Source: Ascochyta rabiei (taxonomy: Eukaryota; Ascomycota; Dothideomycetes; Pleosporales; Didymellaceae). Taken from it: DNA of 64,000 bases. Numbering within the stretch: the first letter of the stretch is position 1; every line of letters starts with the position of its first letter. A program made the position numbers and the translations under genes. The DNA is taken from NCBI RefSeq assembly GCF_004011695.2, contig NC_082413.1:682001-746000 (forward strand), in the 5' to 3' direction. Shown in pieces: positions 1 through 11,154 of this stretch. The notes under the pieces were generated by a model. It did no database searches. It was not told the origin of the DNA and saw nothing but the letters and a program-made list of their open reading frames with translations.

Positions 1-854
1 GTTGTAATGGGTGCTGTAAGAACGTTTTTATCAGCAACTGGAGCCACTTCCAGTCTCTTCCTGGTCGCCTCAAATGCATCCTCAAGCATGCGCGGTCGGT
101 GAAACCAGTGGGAGAGATCACCAAAGTCTGTATTGATATTCGAGCAAAAGATGGCTGCGAAGTCATCCAATGCTTGGGAGCCAAAGACATCGCGAGTCTA
201 CGTCTCGGCCAAGTCCATACGATGTTTGCAAACATCCGTACAACACGATCCGCCACCAAAGCAATTGATCTCTCTTCTGAGAATCCAGTCTTCAACTCGT
301 CGCTTGACGTGAAAGATCTGAGGATGCAGCTGCAGAATGCAGCAACTGTAGGTGCTGTGAAAGCGCACCTTCTTGACGTTCAAGTATACTATCAGAACAC
401 ACTGCACGAGACGGATTGTTGGAACTACACTGAAACCCCCTTCCTCGCTGTCCGTGATCTGGGTGGCCTTGCTCCTCCGATCAACACTGCTGTCGAAGTA
501 CACAGACGCCAAATATTCCAGAAGTTTACTCAGCTCGACGTGGATACTGCCGAAGTTGAGGCCGAGGCATTGCTCTCCACACTTACTGAGGACCAAGGCT
601 CATTGCGGAAGCTCGTTCAGCGTATCGCCAAGGAAGTCGATCGCTACCAACGTGTGCTCGACTACGAACGAGAGCATCGTCAGAAGCTGCCACTATGCCC
701 AGGCCCGATCGATATGGAAGCCTCACCTCATGAATGGCTCATGGATGTGTGGAACAGGAAGAAGACCAAGCGTCAGGGTGTTGTCGTGGTCGAGGAGAAG
801 CAAGAGATCAGTGGTCTGATTGACGGCTTGTATGGTCTGGAACGGCTGGGCTGA
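1..854 (+). CDS. C-terminal part of an unidentified fungal protein (5' end outside window)
   Basis: An open frame runs from base 3 to a TGA at 852-854 with no stop, so the gene enters from the left; the GTG at 99 is not a believable start. About 283 residues are visible. The first residues are Cys-rich (CNGCCKNVF), perhaps the tail of a small metal-binding or RING/U-box-like module. The rest is soluble, with a charged helical stretch near the end (KLVQRIAKEVDRYQRVLDYE) that could be a coiled coil. There is no membrane segment. The style recalls the C-terminal part of fungal proteins carrying a von Willebrand A domain, but the diagnostic N-terminal domains are not in the window, so I assign no function. 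I am confident it is coding and not of its identity. Confidence 0.6.
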   Translation, partial: CNGCCKNVFISNWSHFQSLPGRLKCILKHARSVKPVGEITKVCIDIRAKDGCEVIQCLGAKDIASLRLGQVHTMFANIRTTRSATKAIDLSSENPVFNSSLDVKDLRMQLQNAATVGAVKAHLLDVQVYYQNTLHETDCWNYTETPFLAVRDLGGLAPPINTAVEVHRRQIFQKFTQLDVDTAEVEAEALLSTLTEDQGSLRKLVQRIAKEVDRYQRVLDYEREHRQKLPLCPGPIDMEASPHEWLMDVWNRKKTKRQGVVVVEEKQEISGLIDGLYGLERLG

Positions 855-2363
855 ATTAACAGCCGTCTAAACTTCGATACGGGCTAAACTTAAACACGCC
901 ATGGAGCAAAATTATGACCGTTGGGCTACCATGTTCTGGAACGTATTCTGGGGTTTGGGGCGTTTTCAATCGGTACGTACCGAATGGTGAGGAGGACGTC
1001 AGGGCCATGCATGGAGGTTTATTAGGAACGACCTGACATGTAACGGCGGTCTCATATGTCGATGAACCCATGTTCGTTCATCTCTAGCATTGCCATCAAT
1101 CAAAGCTTTATGCTCACTGCATCATCTCGCTCGACCTGGATGATCGTCATTGTGACTAAATCAACCCGGTCCGGAGCTTACCCCGCAGCAGAGCGTAGTG
1201 CGCGCAAACCTCAGGATTCCACACGACTTGCCCCCAGCCGTGCGCTCCCAAAGTCCTCTAGTCAAACTCTAACGACATCCTTGGGACTCAAACCCACCCT
1301 AGATCGAGAAAGGAAAGAAGCTTGACCTCTAGCCCCAAGTGGAAAGTCACGGCAGAACAACGTCTGCTTCCCCGCGCACAGAGCACAACACGCAGATGCA
1401 GCTGCGCGGCTTGCAAAGCTTTCCCGTTAGCTCTACAGTAGTGCATTTCTGCCATGTGTGCCTCCCCTCGGCGCAACGGAACGAGCCAATCGGCTGTCCG
1501 TGGAACGAAGAGACGATGAGGCGCAGTGTCCTCGCGTCGTCGCAGAGCCAAGGCGGAGGGAGTGGAGTCAGTCTCTCTTTTCTTTTTCCCATTTGTTTGC
1601 TTCTTTTTCCTCCCGCTCTGGGTTTCGAGCTTGGGGATCAGGCAGGGGATGCCAGATCTGGCTGCTGGCTTCTCTTGCTGGCTTTCCCTCGTTCCTGATG
1701 CGCATCCGTCCATGCGTCCATGCGTCCATGCTTGCAGAGCGTTGGGGCGGTCGGCGAAATCGGTTCGAGGTGGCGTAGCGACCGCGCAGTGGATTCGTTG
1801 GTGCTTTCCTTGTCCGTTGTTTTCCTCTCGCTTGTTCCTGGTCCAACGTCGTTGACGGTTCAGACTAAACTTTGGTAGGGGTCAGGGGGATTCCGGGGCT
1901 GCAGGCAACATCGTCGATCGTGTGCGTTTCGCCGCGGCTTTGTGCCTCGTGTTGGAGTTGGCGGGGGTTGGTGGTTCGTAACAGTACATGCTGTCTAGCG
2001 GTTAGGGTGCTCGCTTGAGAAGTACTGGGTGTTGTGCATAGTGGAGCTTGTGTGAGCGTTCGGTCACCGACGCAACAACAGGAGGAGTGTGAGGATGCGC
2101 CACCAACATCGATAACACTGGAGAAGGACCCTTGCACAGTCTGCTTCTGCGACCCTGGTGTGAGTGATGTGCAATTATTGATAAGTCTATAAAATTGATG
2201 CAAGCGCGTGTGACGCTGGGGTATTTGGCAAGGATTTACAGCGAATAATGAGAAGGAGAAAGCAAGACCATGCAATGCTTGCTTGGTGTTTAGGATACAG
2301 ACCACCAAGAACGCCACCTTATCAACATCCAACACCGGGGCTCTCCATGCAAGGTAATAATCC
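855..2363. other. 1.5 kb spacer between convergent genes
   Basis: No convincing gene. The stretch 1560-1640 is pyrimidine-rich on the + strand, like a fungal promoter, but no + strand gene follows it. A short direct repeat of the type CATGCGTC occurs around 1703-1730. Several frames of 80-170 codons are open, but they overlap one another and lack recognisable motifs. Confidence 0.4.
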
Positions 2364-5300
2364 TCAGAACTCTTTGCCAATTAACGCTGGGTCCGCAAAC
2401 CGCAGCTCCCTGCTCCTCTTTTCCCTTACAACGGGATCACTGGACATATCTTCATGCGCCGAACCAGCGTTGCCGTGTACACGCGGCACGTCCAGCCCAA
2501 CGCTCTTGTTGTACATGCGTGGTATCTTGGCAGTCAACGGAAGTCCATTTCCGGCCAGTAGGGCTTGTCCTGCCCCTGTGAGGGAAGACTTCGTGTGAGT
2601 GTGCGATGAAGGGACCGGCTTCTTCTTGATAGCCGGAGACGAGAACTTGAGCGGCGCAGGCACACTCTGCTCGTCTAAAAAGTGCTTGTCCGAATGTCGC
2701 TTGAAGTCTTCCCACCCCAAAGGTTCAGGAGCAGCCGGTAGAGGAGCGAAGGGGTTGATTACGGGCGATCGCCCCACTTGAACCAAGACTGGTGAAGCGA
2801 TGCTCTTCCGTGGTATCTTGGCTTTTTGTGCTTTGTGAAAATACTGTGCAGCCACCGGACTCAGAAGTGACCTGGCCGGGGTCACACCATTGGGCTGTCT
2901 GACAGGTAGCTTTGGTCCTACTGGAGTCCGTGGAGTTCGTGGAGACATTAGGTTCGGAGAAGGTGCAAGAATAGTCACACTATCTGAAGTCCGGTTCCGT
3001 TCATCGACTTGAAGAAGTACATCGTGTTCGAATGGATCAGCAAAGGGATCGCTGTCCATCGTTCGCCGCCTTGTATCGAACGTGGGAGATAGACCCTGGG
3101 TTACTGGGCGTCTGTAAGGTGAAATCGGTGGGTACATTGAAGCGGCGGTGTTGAGATACGCATATGGATTGACGGACATCTGTGAGTAGTCGCCTCTTCC
3201 ATCACTTGGGCTCTGGGCTCTTTTGAGCTCCGGTCTTCGAATGTCATCTGGAGAAAACGGCGCAAAGGTTGGCGACGGGATCACATGGTCGCTGAAAGGA
3301 TTCGAACTATTCGACTGGTACTTGGTGTATGAGGACGAACGCCTCGGGGCATTAGCATAGCCTGCCACTGCGGCAGACAGCGCCCTTGTTGTGTCGCATC
3401 GTGCAAATTCGGAGTATCTGTGAACTGTTGGATCTCTATATGGTTCCCCGAAGGGGTTGCCTGGGTTGGTGAAGCAATTAAACGGCACTGTACCCGTGCT
3501 ATGACGTTGCATGTGTTTTGGAGAGCCCTGGGCTGCTCTGGATGTAGAGTCAGCAGGAGGCATACCACCATCGGTGCCAGACATCAAGGCTTCAGCATCA
3601 CTGCCACCTCCACCTGTTTTTGGATCGTATAGGTACGCAACCTTAGGGTAGACAGATCCAGTGCTCATACGTTTTCCATGTTTGGCCGCATGATAGCGGC
3701 GAGCAATATAAATCGCTGCGACTACAGCGATGAGGAGGCACGTCGTGCCTCCGACTGCGATACCAGCGGTCTGTGAGGCTGTGAGGGGAGGCGGATTGCC
3801 GGCAGTAGCAGTTTGGCTAGGTGTGCTAGTAGGAGTGTGTGGCATCGCCAATGTATTCTTGTTGTCAGCGTCAGCACCACCCGTGGTCGATGCTGTTTTC
3901 AATCCTGAAACCAAGGTATAGCTTGGGGCATCTGTTTGTATGCTAGAATCACTTCCTGGGGTAATGGAAGCGGTAAGATCTGCAATACCAGAGATGGCTG
4001 GGTCTAGTTCCGATGAGGTCTGCATGGTTTCTGCTTGTGTTGCATTAGGAGCAGAAGCAGTATCTGAGGTGATCCCTGTGGGTAGTGCTGAACGACTGAA
4101 TGTAATTCCGAGCTCCGTTGTACCGATCGTAGAGTTTTTGGAAAGCCTAGGTAATCCAGTACTAGCGCTTAACGATGGTCGCGCTGGTGATGACCGTGTT
4201 GAGTTTGCACTAAAGCCGAGCTTTCTGGATGACTGGAGAGATTCGCTGGTGGGTAGCCACGTCCCTGAGGTGGCGGAGGGAAGTACAGTAGACCGAGGTC
4301 TCGATACTGGGGTATCAGTGTTATTTGCTGCCGCATTTGTCACTGAGTTGAGCAGAGAAAAAGCGATAGTGCTCAAGTCTAAAGTACTTGATCTGATACT
4401 GGAGACATAGACTGTAGAGAACGTAGCCGTGACTATTCCCGGAGTTATGGATGATAATGTTTTTGACTGGGTGCCGTTCAAGGCAGCTGATGACGACGGA
4501 AAGGGCGGCCTACTTAGAGACATGATTGTCTTTGTAGTAGAAGGGGCCAGAGGTGAGGCCCCGCTTGAAGATGGAATTACCAACGAACCGAGGCCGGAAG
4601 ATGAAGAGTTGGAGCTCAAGCTAGAAGAATATGCCGAAGATTCCGATGTTGGAATGGGGCCAGTTGCAATTGTCTGCAGTGAAGTAAAGTCTTTTAATGA
4701 AGGGACTCGACTACCAGTCAAAAGCGATGATAGGACTGAAACGCTGCTGCTGAGTGTTGATGAGGATGCAATACCCATGGAGGGAGCCTTAAGGATGGAA
4801 GTCTGATTTTGGGGGACCTGTGACTCTGAAACAGGTAATGTACTTGCTAATTGTTGCGTATTAGACGTTACTCCTGATGATTGACTGGTAAAACTAGGTT
4901 GCGTGCCAACGAATGTGGGTGTAGGAGATGACGGATCCTGTGATGTATTGATAAATGTCTGCGATGCGGATGTGGTAGCAACAGATACACTAGGGAAAGC
5001 CGTTTCTGATGGCAAGAAGGAGGAGATAACTTCGCTGCTGTACGTGGCACTCGACAAGGTTCTCGTTTCAAGTGAGGAAACAACCATCTCTGTAGAACTG
5101 CTTGACCCCGTGGCATTTGTTTTGGACGATATTGCTACCAATGCACTGCTTTTGCTTGGCAACTCAACGGTGAGCGATAGGGAGGCGACTGGAGACGAGC
5201 CGGTAGAGGTAAGGCTGACGATTTCTGTTGAGACAACGCCTGATATCGAAGAGATGAGCGCTCTGGTTTCACTGAGCAGTGGCTCAGACTCAGTGAGTAT

Positions 5301-7028
5301 ACTTAAAGTTGATGAGCTCGTTGCTGTCACAACACTGGAGTCGGTATCTGGTGTGACACCCGCAGTGATACCCGGATGTGAGAGGTTGGCAGAAAGGCTT
5401 GACATGCTCGCAACGTCGCTGATGACAGTCGTGGACTCAAGCAGGGAGCTGGTCGGTATTTGTGCGCCGCTCGAAATCATCGAAACCATCGAAGACTGAA
5501 TCGACGTCCTTGTGCTTGAAGTGATGATAGCGCTCTGACTCCAGGGGACCAGAGTAGGTTCGCTCGTGCTCAATGTGCCGCTATTCACGGGTGTGAACGC
5601 AGTCGAACCGCCAGGAAGCGGCTGTCCGCTACTGATAGATAGCGAGGATGGAATCGCTGATGTAGCAAGAGTGGCCGTAGTCTCCGGACCACTTGGCATT
5701 GGCAAAGGCAGAGGTATTTCAACAATGCTTGTGGCGGTTCCCAAGATGGAGCTGAGACTTGGCTCGATAGCTGAAGTAACCAAAGATGATGGTACCATGG
5801 AAGTACTGGTTGTTTCCACACTATCATTACTCTCTTCGATGCTTGTGACAGCCACGATTGTACTCCATGGCGCGGAGGTCGATGCCTCGAGGTTGCCGGT
5901 GGACGAAAGAGCTGGGAGAGAAGTCAACCCGGATGCATGCTCACTGAATGAAGTACTGAGAGGTTCCGGCAGCAGATTAGTCAAGATATCGAATGTGGTC
6001 GAAGTTGTGAGCTTTAGGGTTCCAGGATTAGGTTTCCGATCGCTCGTGGAAGCCGGTGGGGCAGTAAACAGCGGATTTGTCTGCTGCTCATGTGGTATTG
6101 ACGATGTAGGAATCAACTGGGATGTGAGCCGGGTAGAAGCACTGGCTATCGTACTGCTTGTGTCTGACGCGGAATTTTGCGATGATGAAATAGGTACAGC
6201 AGATGATTGCGTTTTGATTGCAACACTGGAAGTCAAGCTTTGGCTTAGTGGGTCTGTAATGATGTGGGATGGCGCTTGTGAGATTTCTACAGGTGTCGCT
6301 GATGTCAAGGTGGAAGACGGAGCTTGAACTGATGTGGTGGGTGTCTGATTCGACGCCGATTTGGGAACATTTGAAGAGCTCTCCAAGGTGCTCGAAAATA
6401 ACGGTCCATCGTGGGTGAATGAGCTAATGGATAATGTGGTGCCAACTTTAGTAGATGATGTCGCCTGTTTGGATGTCGCAAGTTGCGACGAACTGAAATG
6501 TGATGTGGCTGAAGTCTCAGATGACTGTTGACCTGCTGTCGAGCTAGCTGAGAAAGTCCTACCGCTCTCGGTTTCAAGCAGTGTTGAGGAATAAGACAAT
6601 TCCCCATTGTCACTACTCGATCTTTCGAGAAGTGAGCTCTGGTCTGTTTTGACTGACGTGGGAGTGGACGAGGAGGTCGTCACAGGGGTTATTACTATTG
6701 ATGGTGTGTTGAAAATTGTCGATTGCGATAGCGAAGGCGTAAGAGCACTAGATGTTACTCCAAGGCTGGAAGTTGACTTGATAAGTTCCGAAGAGCTTGT
6801 CACATTCTTGAAGGACTGTTGGGGTCGCTCTACAGAAGTAAATATTGTTCTTTCGACTTTGTGCTGTCTCCTAGGCACAGTAGCATCTATTCTCAATTAG
6901 AATCTAGCATATCTTGAACTGCGCAGCACGGCTTTCGGGCTCAACAAACCGTTGGTGATAGATGCTGTGACAATAGTCACCGCTAATGATGCGGCGCAGT
7001 AGCTGAGCAAGACTATCTTGAACCACAT
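2364..7028 (-). CDS. Mucin-like Ser/Thr-rich single-pass membrane protein, 1533 aa
   Basis: Exons on the minus strand are 7028-6950 and 6886-2364. The large frame has no usable ATG: a TAA stands directly upstream at 6899-6897. A 63-nt intron (donor GTTTGT at 6949, branch TTCTAAT, acceptor ending at 6887) joins it in phase to a 26-residue first exon starting MWFKIVLLSYCAASLAV, a clear signal peptide. Residues of about 30-1060 are overwhelmingly Ser/Thr with many N-x-S/T sites, so a heavily O-glycosylated ectodomain is expected. One membrane helix follows at about 1068-1089 (GIAVGGTTCLLIAVVAAIYI), then basic stop-transfer residues (ARRYHAAKHGKR). The cytosolic tail is about 445 residues, Pro- and Ser-rich. 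This layout resembles fungal surface sensors of the Msb2/Wsc/Mid2 kind, but no WSC or HKR domain is visible, so a sensor role is inference. Confidence 0.8.
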
Positions 7029-7625
7029 CGCATGGTCGCAATTCAGAGAACAGTGATTTGATGTATTGGCAGTAAAGCGAACCTACAGTCCCAGGAAGTG
7101 TACAACAGTTAGTACGGCATTGAGCACTTATGACTTTGCACCTCAAGTGCGAACACCGACGGTGTTCTGTTGATGGTAGGCCGTATCGGGCCAATTCCAG
7201 CTTAGTGAACCTGCAAGGTCCCTGTCTGATTTCGAGGCTTAGCTGTCATGATAGTCCGAGAATATCTACCAGTCAGCTAACTTTAGCATGCAGAGCTTGG
7301 TTGGCGCAATACACTTGTAATTTTTATTGACTTGGCAACGTGCCGGCAATCAACGATGTGAGTCCGTACGTATGATTGAAGGTGGTTATGTTCGTGGTAC
7401 GCCAGCCGAGCCATCGCAATCTATGTTGCTGCTGACAGCCCACGTTAAGCGCTGAACAGTCGCAGGACTTGCTCATCAGAATGGAGCAGACGGCGTTCGC
7501 ATCTCGAAACGGCTTCGAGGTGTTGCTTACGCTTGTCGCCTACTAACAACATCATCTTCCCGCCTCCAACCTTTTATGTTCCGGTTCCTATACGTTTTCA
7601 CTCGTCCACAGCCCACCGCAGGCGT
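7029..7625. other. Upstream region of the mucin-like gene
   Basis: About 600 nt separate the start of the mucin-like gene from the 3' end of the dehydrogenase gene, both on the minus strand. On the minus strand a TACTAAC branch-like motif followed by a CTGTAG acceptor lies around 7083-7114, which suggests an intron in the 5' untranslated region. No other gene is seen. Confidence 0.4.
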
Positions 7626-8707
7626 TTACTCCGTTGCAGTTGATCCGCTCCCAGAAACCACGTTGGCTTGGCTATCTCTGACAATCTCCTGCAGCCATAT
7701 GGGAAAAGCGCGTATCTTGGGTGAGATTCGGGGACCCAAGACAATCTGTCCGCTCTTCGCAGCGATGATCTGTTTGACCATGGCATCAGCGACATCCTCG
7801 GGCTCCAGTAAACTGGCGCCAACCCGCTTCAAGCCAGCTTTTATCGCCTCGTGTGAAGTTATTGCCGACTTTGTCCAGCCTGGATGTACGATAGTTGTCC
7901 TGATCTGTGGGCACTTGTATCGATGCTTCAGTTCCTGTGTCAGGCCTTCGTGGAGAGCGAGGAGGGCTGCCTTCGTAGCGCTGTAGTCGACCGCTCCTGC
8001 AAGAGCCACGAAAGAGGCTAAGCTCGCGACACTCATGATGTGGCCTTTCTTTTTGGCAATCATATCCGGTAGGAACTCTTGTATAGTGCTCCATTGACTT
8101 ATCAGGTTGATGTCGAACATGTTCCTCAAGGCTTCTGTAGGGATGTCGAGGATTGTGTATGCATTGCCGATGCCGGCATTATTGATCAGAATTGAGGGTG
8201 AGCCTAAGTCAGAGCGGATACCTTGCGCTGCGCTCTGAATTGAATCTCGAGAAGTGACATCGCACCGATAATATCGAATGAGCTCTCGCTCAGCTGCTGG
8301 GACATCAGCTTTGGGACTCTCATCACGTGGTATGTTGGCGATCGCTCACCATCAGTAAACTGGCTCGACAATGGCCCAATGTCCAAGACGGCGACCTTGA
8401 TGCCGTGAGAAACAAGCTTCTTCACAACGCAGGCTCCAATGCCGGCCGAACCGCCGGTGACGACTGCCAGCTCACTTGGCCAGTTCCAATCGCTTTTGTC
8501 AACGCTCCATTTCCATCTGTTCTCAGCCCAGCTGTTCAACGCCGCGTTAAATTCGACAGCTGCCCAAGCGCCTAAGCCCCACTTGAGGAGCTGGAGGAGT
8601 GTCGCTTGCTGGATACCCAGAGACGAGCCGTGTGGAGATACCGATGAGGCAGGACTAAGGAAGTGCAGGCCGATGCAGGTGGCGACCAAAGCGAGGCAGC
8701 GAAACAT
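7626..8707 (-). CDS. Short-chain dehydrogenase/reductase, membrane-anchored type, 342 aa
   Basis: Exons are 8707-8350 and 8296-7626 on the minus strand; the 53-nt intron has donor GTGAGC and acceptor CCCAG and keeps phase exactly. The protein has the classical SDR order: a hydrophobic N-terminus, the NAD(P)-binding glycine motif TGGSAGIG at about residues 88-95, NNAG, a catalytic Ser in the SVASLAS strand, and the YSATK catalytic Tyr-Lys pair. The hydrophobic leader and overall arrangement resemble the RDH10/17-beta-HSD11 group that acts on lipophilic alcohols or ketones at the ER or lipid droplets. The substrate cannot be told from sequence. It is transcribed divergently from MTG2, 338 bp away. 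Confidence 0.88.
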
Positions 8708-9045
8708 GTCGACGGTACAAGGCCGGAGAGTTCCAAAGATCGGTCGTCAGCTATTCAGGGTATCTGCGAAGACAGAAATGACGGATTGGGGTAAGCTGTC
8801 CAGTGGGTAAGCACTACGCAGGATTCATTGGTTTGAGAACTTCGGGGAAACGGCCTGAAACCGACTGTAGCAGGGAAGATGTTCGAAGTGACAGAATGAT
8901 GTCAGGAACGTTCAGTCCGATCTACACGTGCGTGTCACAGGCGGTGCGGAGGTTGAGACGCGTTGATTGGCTGCGCGAAAACTGAAGCCATCGCGACCAC
9001 TGCACGGGTTCCTTCTCCAATCACGCGGCCACACACGAGTGACAT
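8708..9045. promoter_or_regulatory. Divergent promoter region, SDR gene / MTG2
   Basis: These 338 bp lie between two start codons facing away from each other, so both promoters must be here or overlap the transcribed ends. I see no distinctive motif. Confidence 0.4.
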
Positions 9046-10704
9046 ATGCCTTCTATTCGACCGAGCTTCCTGGGTGGAACGCTCACACCGTTCCTCTACC
9101 CAGCATTCGCTGAGTCATCCTTTATCACTGTCTCACGCAGATGTCCGCTGCACAGGCGATTTCCGCTACAGGCGCGATGTAGTTCTACAGCCACCGGACC
9201 CTCAGATTCTTCACGGCTCGACCCCACCCCGGATGACTACTCTTTGACACCGTTCGCCGACCGATGCATTCTCACGCTCGAAGCTGGCGCCGGTGGGCAT
9301 GGCTGCGTATCGTTTCTGCGTGAGATGTACACGCCGGAGGGCCCAGCCAACGGCGGCGATGGAGGGAGCGGAGGGAACGTATACATCCAGGCCGTGCGCG
9401 GTGAAACTTCGCTGCACAAGCTTGCCAGGAGACGTCTCATCAAGGCGGGCAGAGGGCGCAACGGTCAGGGCAAAGTGAAGGGTGGCGAAAGAGGTGCAGA
9501 TGTCCTCATCAAGGTGCCCATAGGAACCATTGTACGCGAAATTCAACGACACGACCCCATCGAGCTGCTCCTTGAAGAGGCAGAGAAGGCAGAAATGCAG
9601 CGCGAACGGGCGGAAGCAGATGGCGAAGCAGAGGAGGAGCAAGGCGGCTTCAAGAAGGACAAATGGCTGGTCTATCCCGGCACAGTACCCACGGAGCTCA
9701 ACAGGATGAAGTTCCCTCAACTGCCAAAGCCTCGAAGATCACATCTCGCCGCCCTCGAACCACAGTCGCCCATTTGGCTTGACCTCGACAAGCACATGGA
9801 GACGCCGATGCTGCTTGCAGCCGGTGCCATGGGCGGTCTCGGAAACCCCAACTTCATGACACCCTTCAACAACAGGCCTAAGATGGCGACAAGAGGAGAG
9901 GAAGGCCTCAAGATCTCAGTCCAACTCGAACTGAAGATCCTTGCAGATCTGGGTCTTGTTGGACTGCCAAATGCCGGAAAGAGCACCCTCCTTCGAGCTT
10001 TAAGCAACAGCCGCGCCCGAGTCGGAAACTGGGCCTTCACCACGCTTCAACCCAATGTCGGCACTGTTGTTCTCGACAACCACAAAGGTCGTCCTTTAGT
10101 CGTGAAGCGCAACAAGCACGGCGAGCTCCGCGAGAGCTTCACCATTGCCGACGTCCCCGGACTCATTGAAGACGCGCATCTCGACAAAGGCCTTGGTCTC
10201 GGCTTTTTACGCCACGTGGAGCGCGCCGCCGTCCTCGCCTTTGTCATCGACCTGAACGCCGGTGATGCCATCAAAGCGCTCAAGCTCCTCTGGCGCGAAG
10301 TATCCGAGTACGAAACCCTGCGCGGCAAGGAACTCAACGCCGAGACGGAGCGTAGAATGGTCATGTACCGGCCAGCCAACAGCGTCGATCATGCCTCCTC
10401 CTTCGATACGCTCGACACACCCGACCTGGACCGCTCACTCGAGCCCCTGCCTTTCGTAGCCTCGGAGCCCATCTCCGCGAAGCCGTGGTTCGTCGTCGCC
10501 ACAAAGGCGGACCTAGACGGCACGCAGGCAAACTACGAAACGCTGCAGCAGTACCTCGACGACGTGAAGAGCGGCGCGCAGCCTCATCCTAGTGGGCGTG
10601 AGAACGCGTGGAAGCGAGATGTTTCCTCGATCCCTATCAGTGCCATCAACGCCCATGGCGTGGAGGCGATACCGCAGATAGTTATGGACCTGCTGGACGA
10701 TTAG
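9046..10704 (+). CDS. MTG2: Mitochondrial Obg-family GTPase Mtg2, 552 aa
   Basis: A single uninterrupted frame. The N-terminus (about 60 residues) is rich in Ser, Arg and Leu and poor in acidic residues, as expected for a mitochondrial presequence. An Obg fold with glycine-rich loops (GAGGHGCVSFLR, NGGDGGSGGN) occupies about 65-290 and contains a charged insertion around 175-200. The G domain follows: P-loop GLPNAGKST near 306, G3 DVPGLIEDA near 369, G4 TKAD near 486 and a G5-like SAINAHG near the end. Members of this family assist assembly of the large mitochondrial ribosomal subunit. The ATG at 9046 is the first in the frame and gives a plausible presequence. Length is normal for fungal Mtg2. 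Confidence 0.92.
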   Translation: MPSIRPSFLGGTLTPFLYPAFAESSFITVSRRCPLHRRFPLQARCSSTATGPSDSSRLDPTPDDYSLTPFADRCILTLEAGAGGHGCVSFLREMYTPEGPANGGDGGSGGNVYIQAVRGETSLHKLARRRLIKAGRGRNGQGKVKGGERGADVLIKVPIGTIVREIQRHDPIELLLEEAEKAEMQRERAEADGEAEEEQGGFKKDKWLVYPGTVPTELNRMKFPQLPKPRRSHLAALEPQSPIWLDLDKHMETPMLLAAGAMGGLGNPNFMTPFNNRPKMATRGEEGLKISVQLELKILADLGLVGLPNAGKSTLLRALSNSRARVGNWAFTTLQPNVGTVVLDNHKGRPLVVKRNKHGELRESFTIADVPGLIEDAHLDKGLGLGFLRHVERAAVLAFVIDLNAGDAIKALKLLWREVSEYETLRGKELNAETERRMVMYRPANSVDHASSFDTLDTPDLDRSLEPLPFVASEPISAKPWFVVATKADLDGTQANYETLQQYLDDVKSGAQPHPSGRENAWKRDVSSIPISAINAHGVEAIPQIVMDLLDD

Positions 10705-11154
10705 ATGCTTATTGTACGACTACCGCAACGGCGGATGTACCATGTTTAGTAATCATATACCGATATTTGAACCAACATTGGCTGTTGAGGTGCGTCAAGC
10801 TCAAGATCGACGATGCTCCATTACACCTTTGATATCATGCAACCCCCCCCCCCCTGCCTGGCAGAGAACAGGTCTGAACCTTGTTACTCGACATGTCACA
10901 GCGATTCAGCGAAACATCGCATCGCACACCAAGAACCGTGTTTGCTAAAATGAACTTTCGTTTGCTGTACAGTTCCCTACTATACAGGTGCTCCGTCCTT
11001 CATATCACTTTTACCAATTACTCGAAAAACTTTGCTTTATGCTGCGCTTTATGCGGCCTCTCTTCATCATCCCCGTGGCAACTTTCAAAAAAGCAAAGAA
11101 TCGGAGTACTCATACTGGTCCTGCCACAAATTTCCCGACAATAGTAAACCAAGT
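10705..11154. other. Convergent 3' spacer with a C12 tract
   Basis: About 450 bp between the ends of MTG2 (+) and NUP145 (-). It contains a run of 12 C at 10843-10854. No gene is seen; the short open frames overlap one another and have no motif. Confidence 0.5.

Noticed and set aside
1339..1855. Candidate genes in the first convergent spacer
   Set aside because: Several overlapping frames in both directions, Arg/Ser-rich, no splice support or motif.
3730..6327. Series of + strand frames of 63-253 codons
   Set aside because: They are antisense to the Ser/Thr-rich mucin-like exon, whose biased codons rarely make stops on the other strand.
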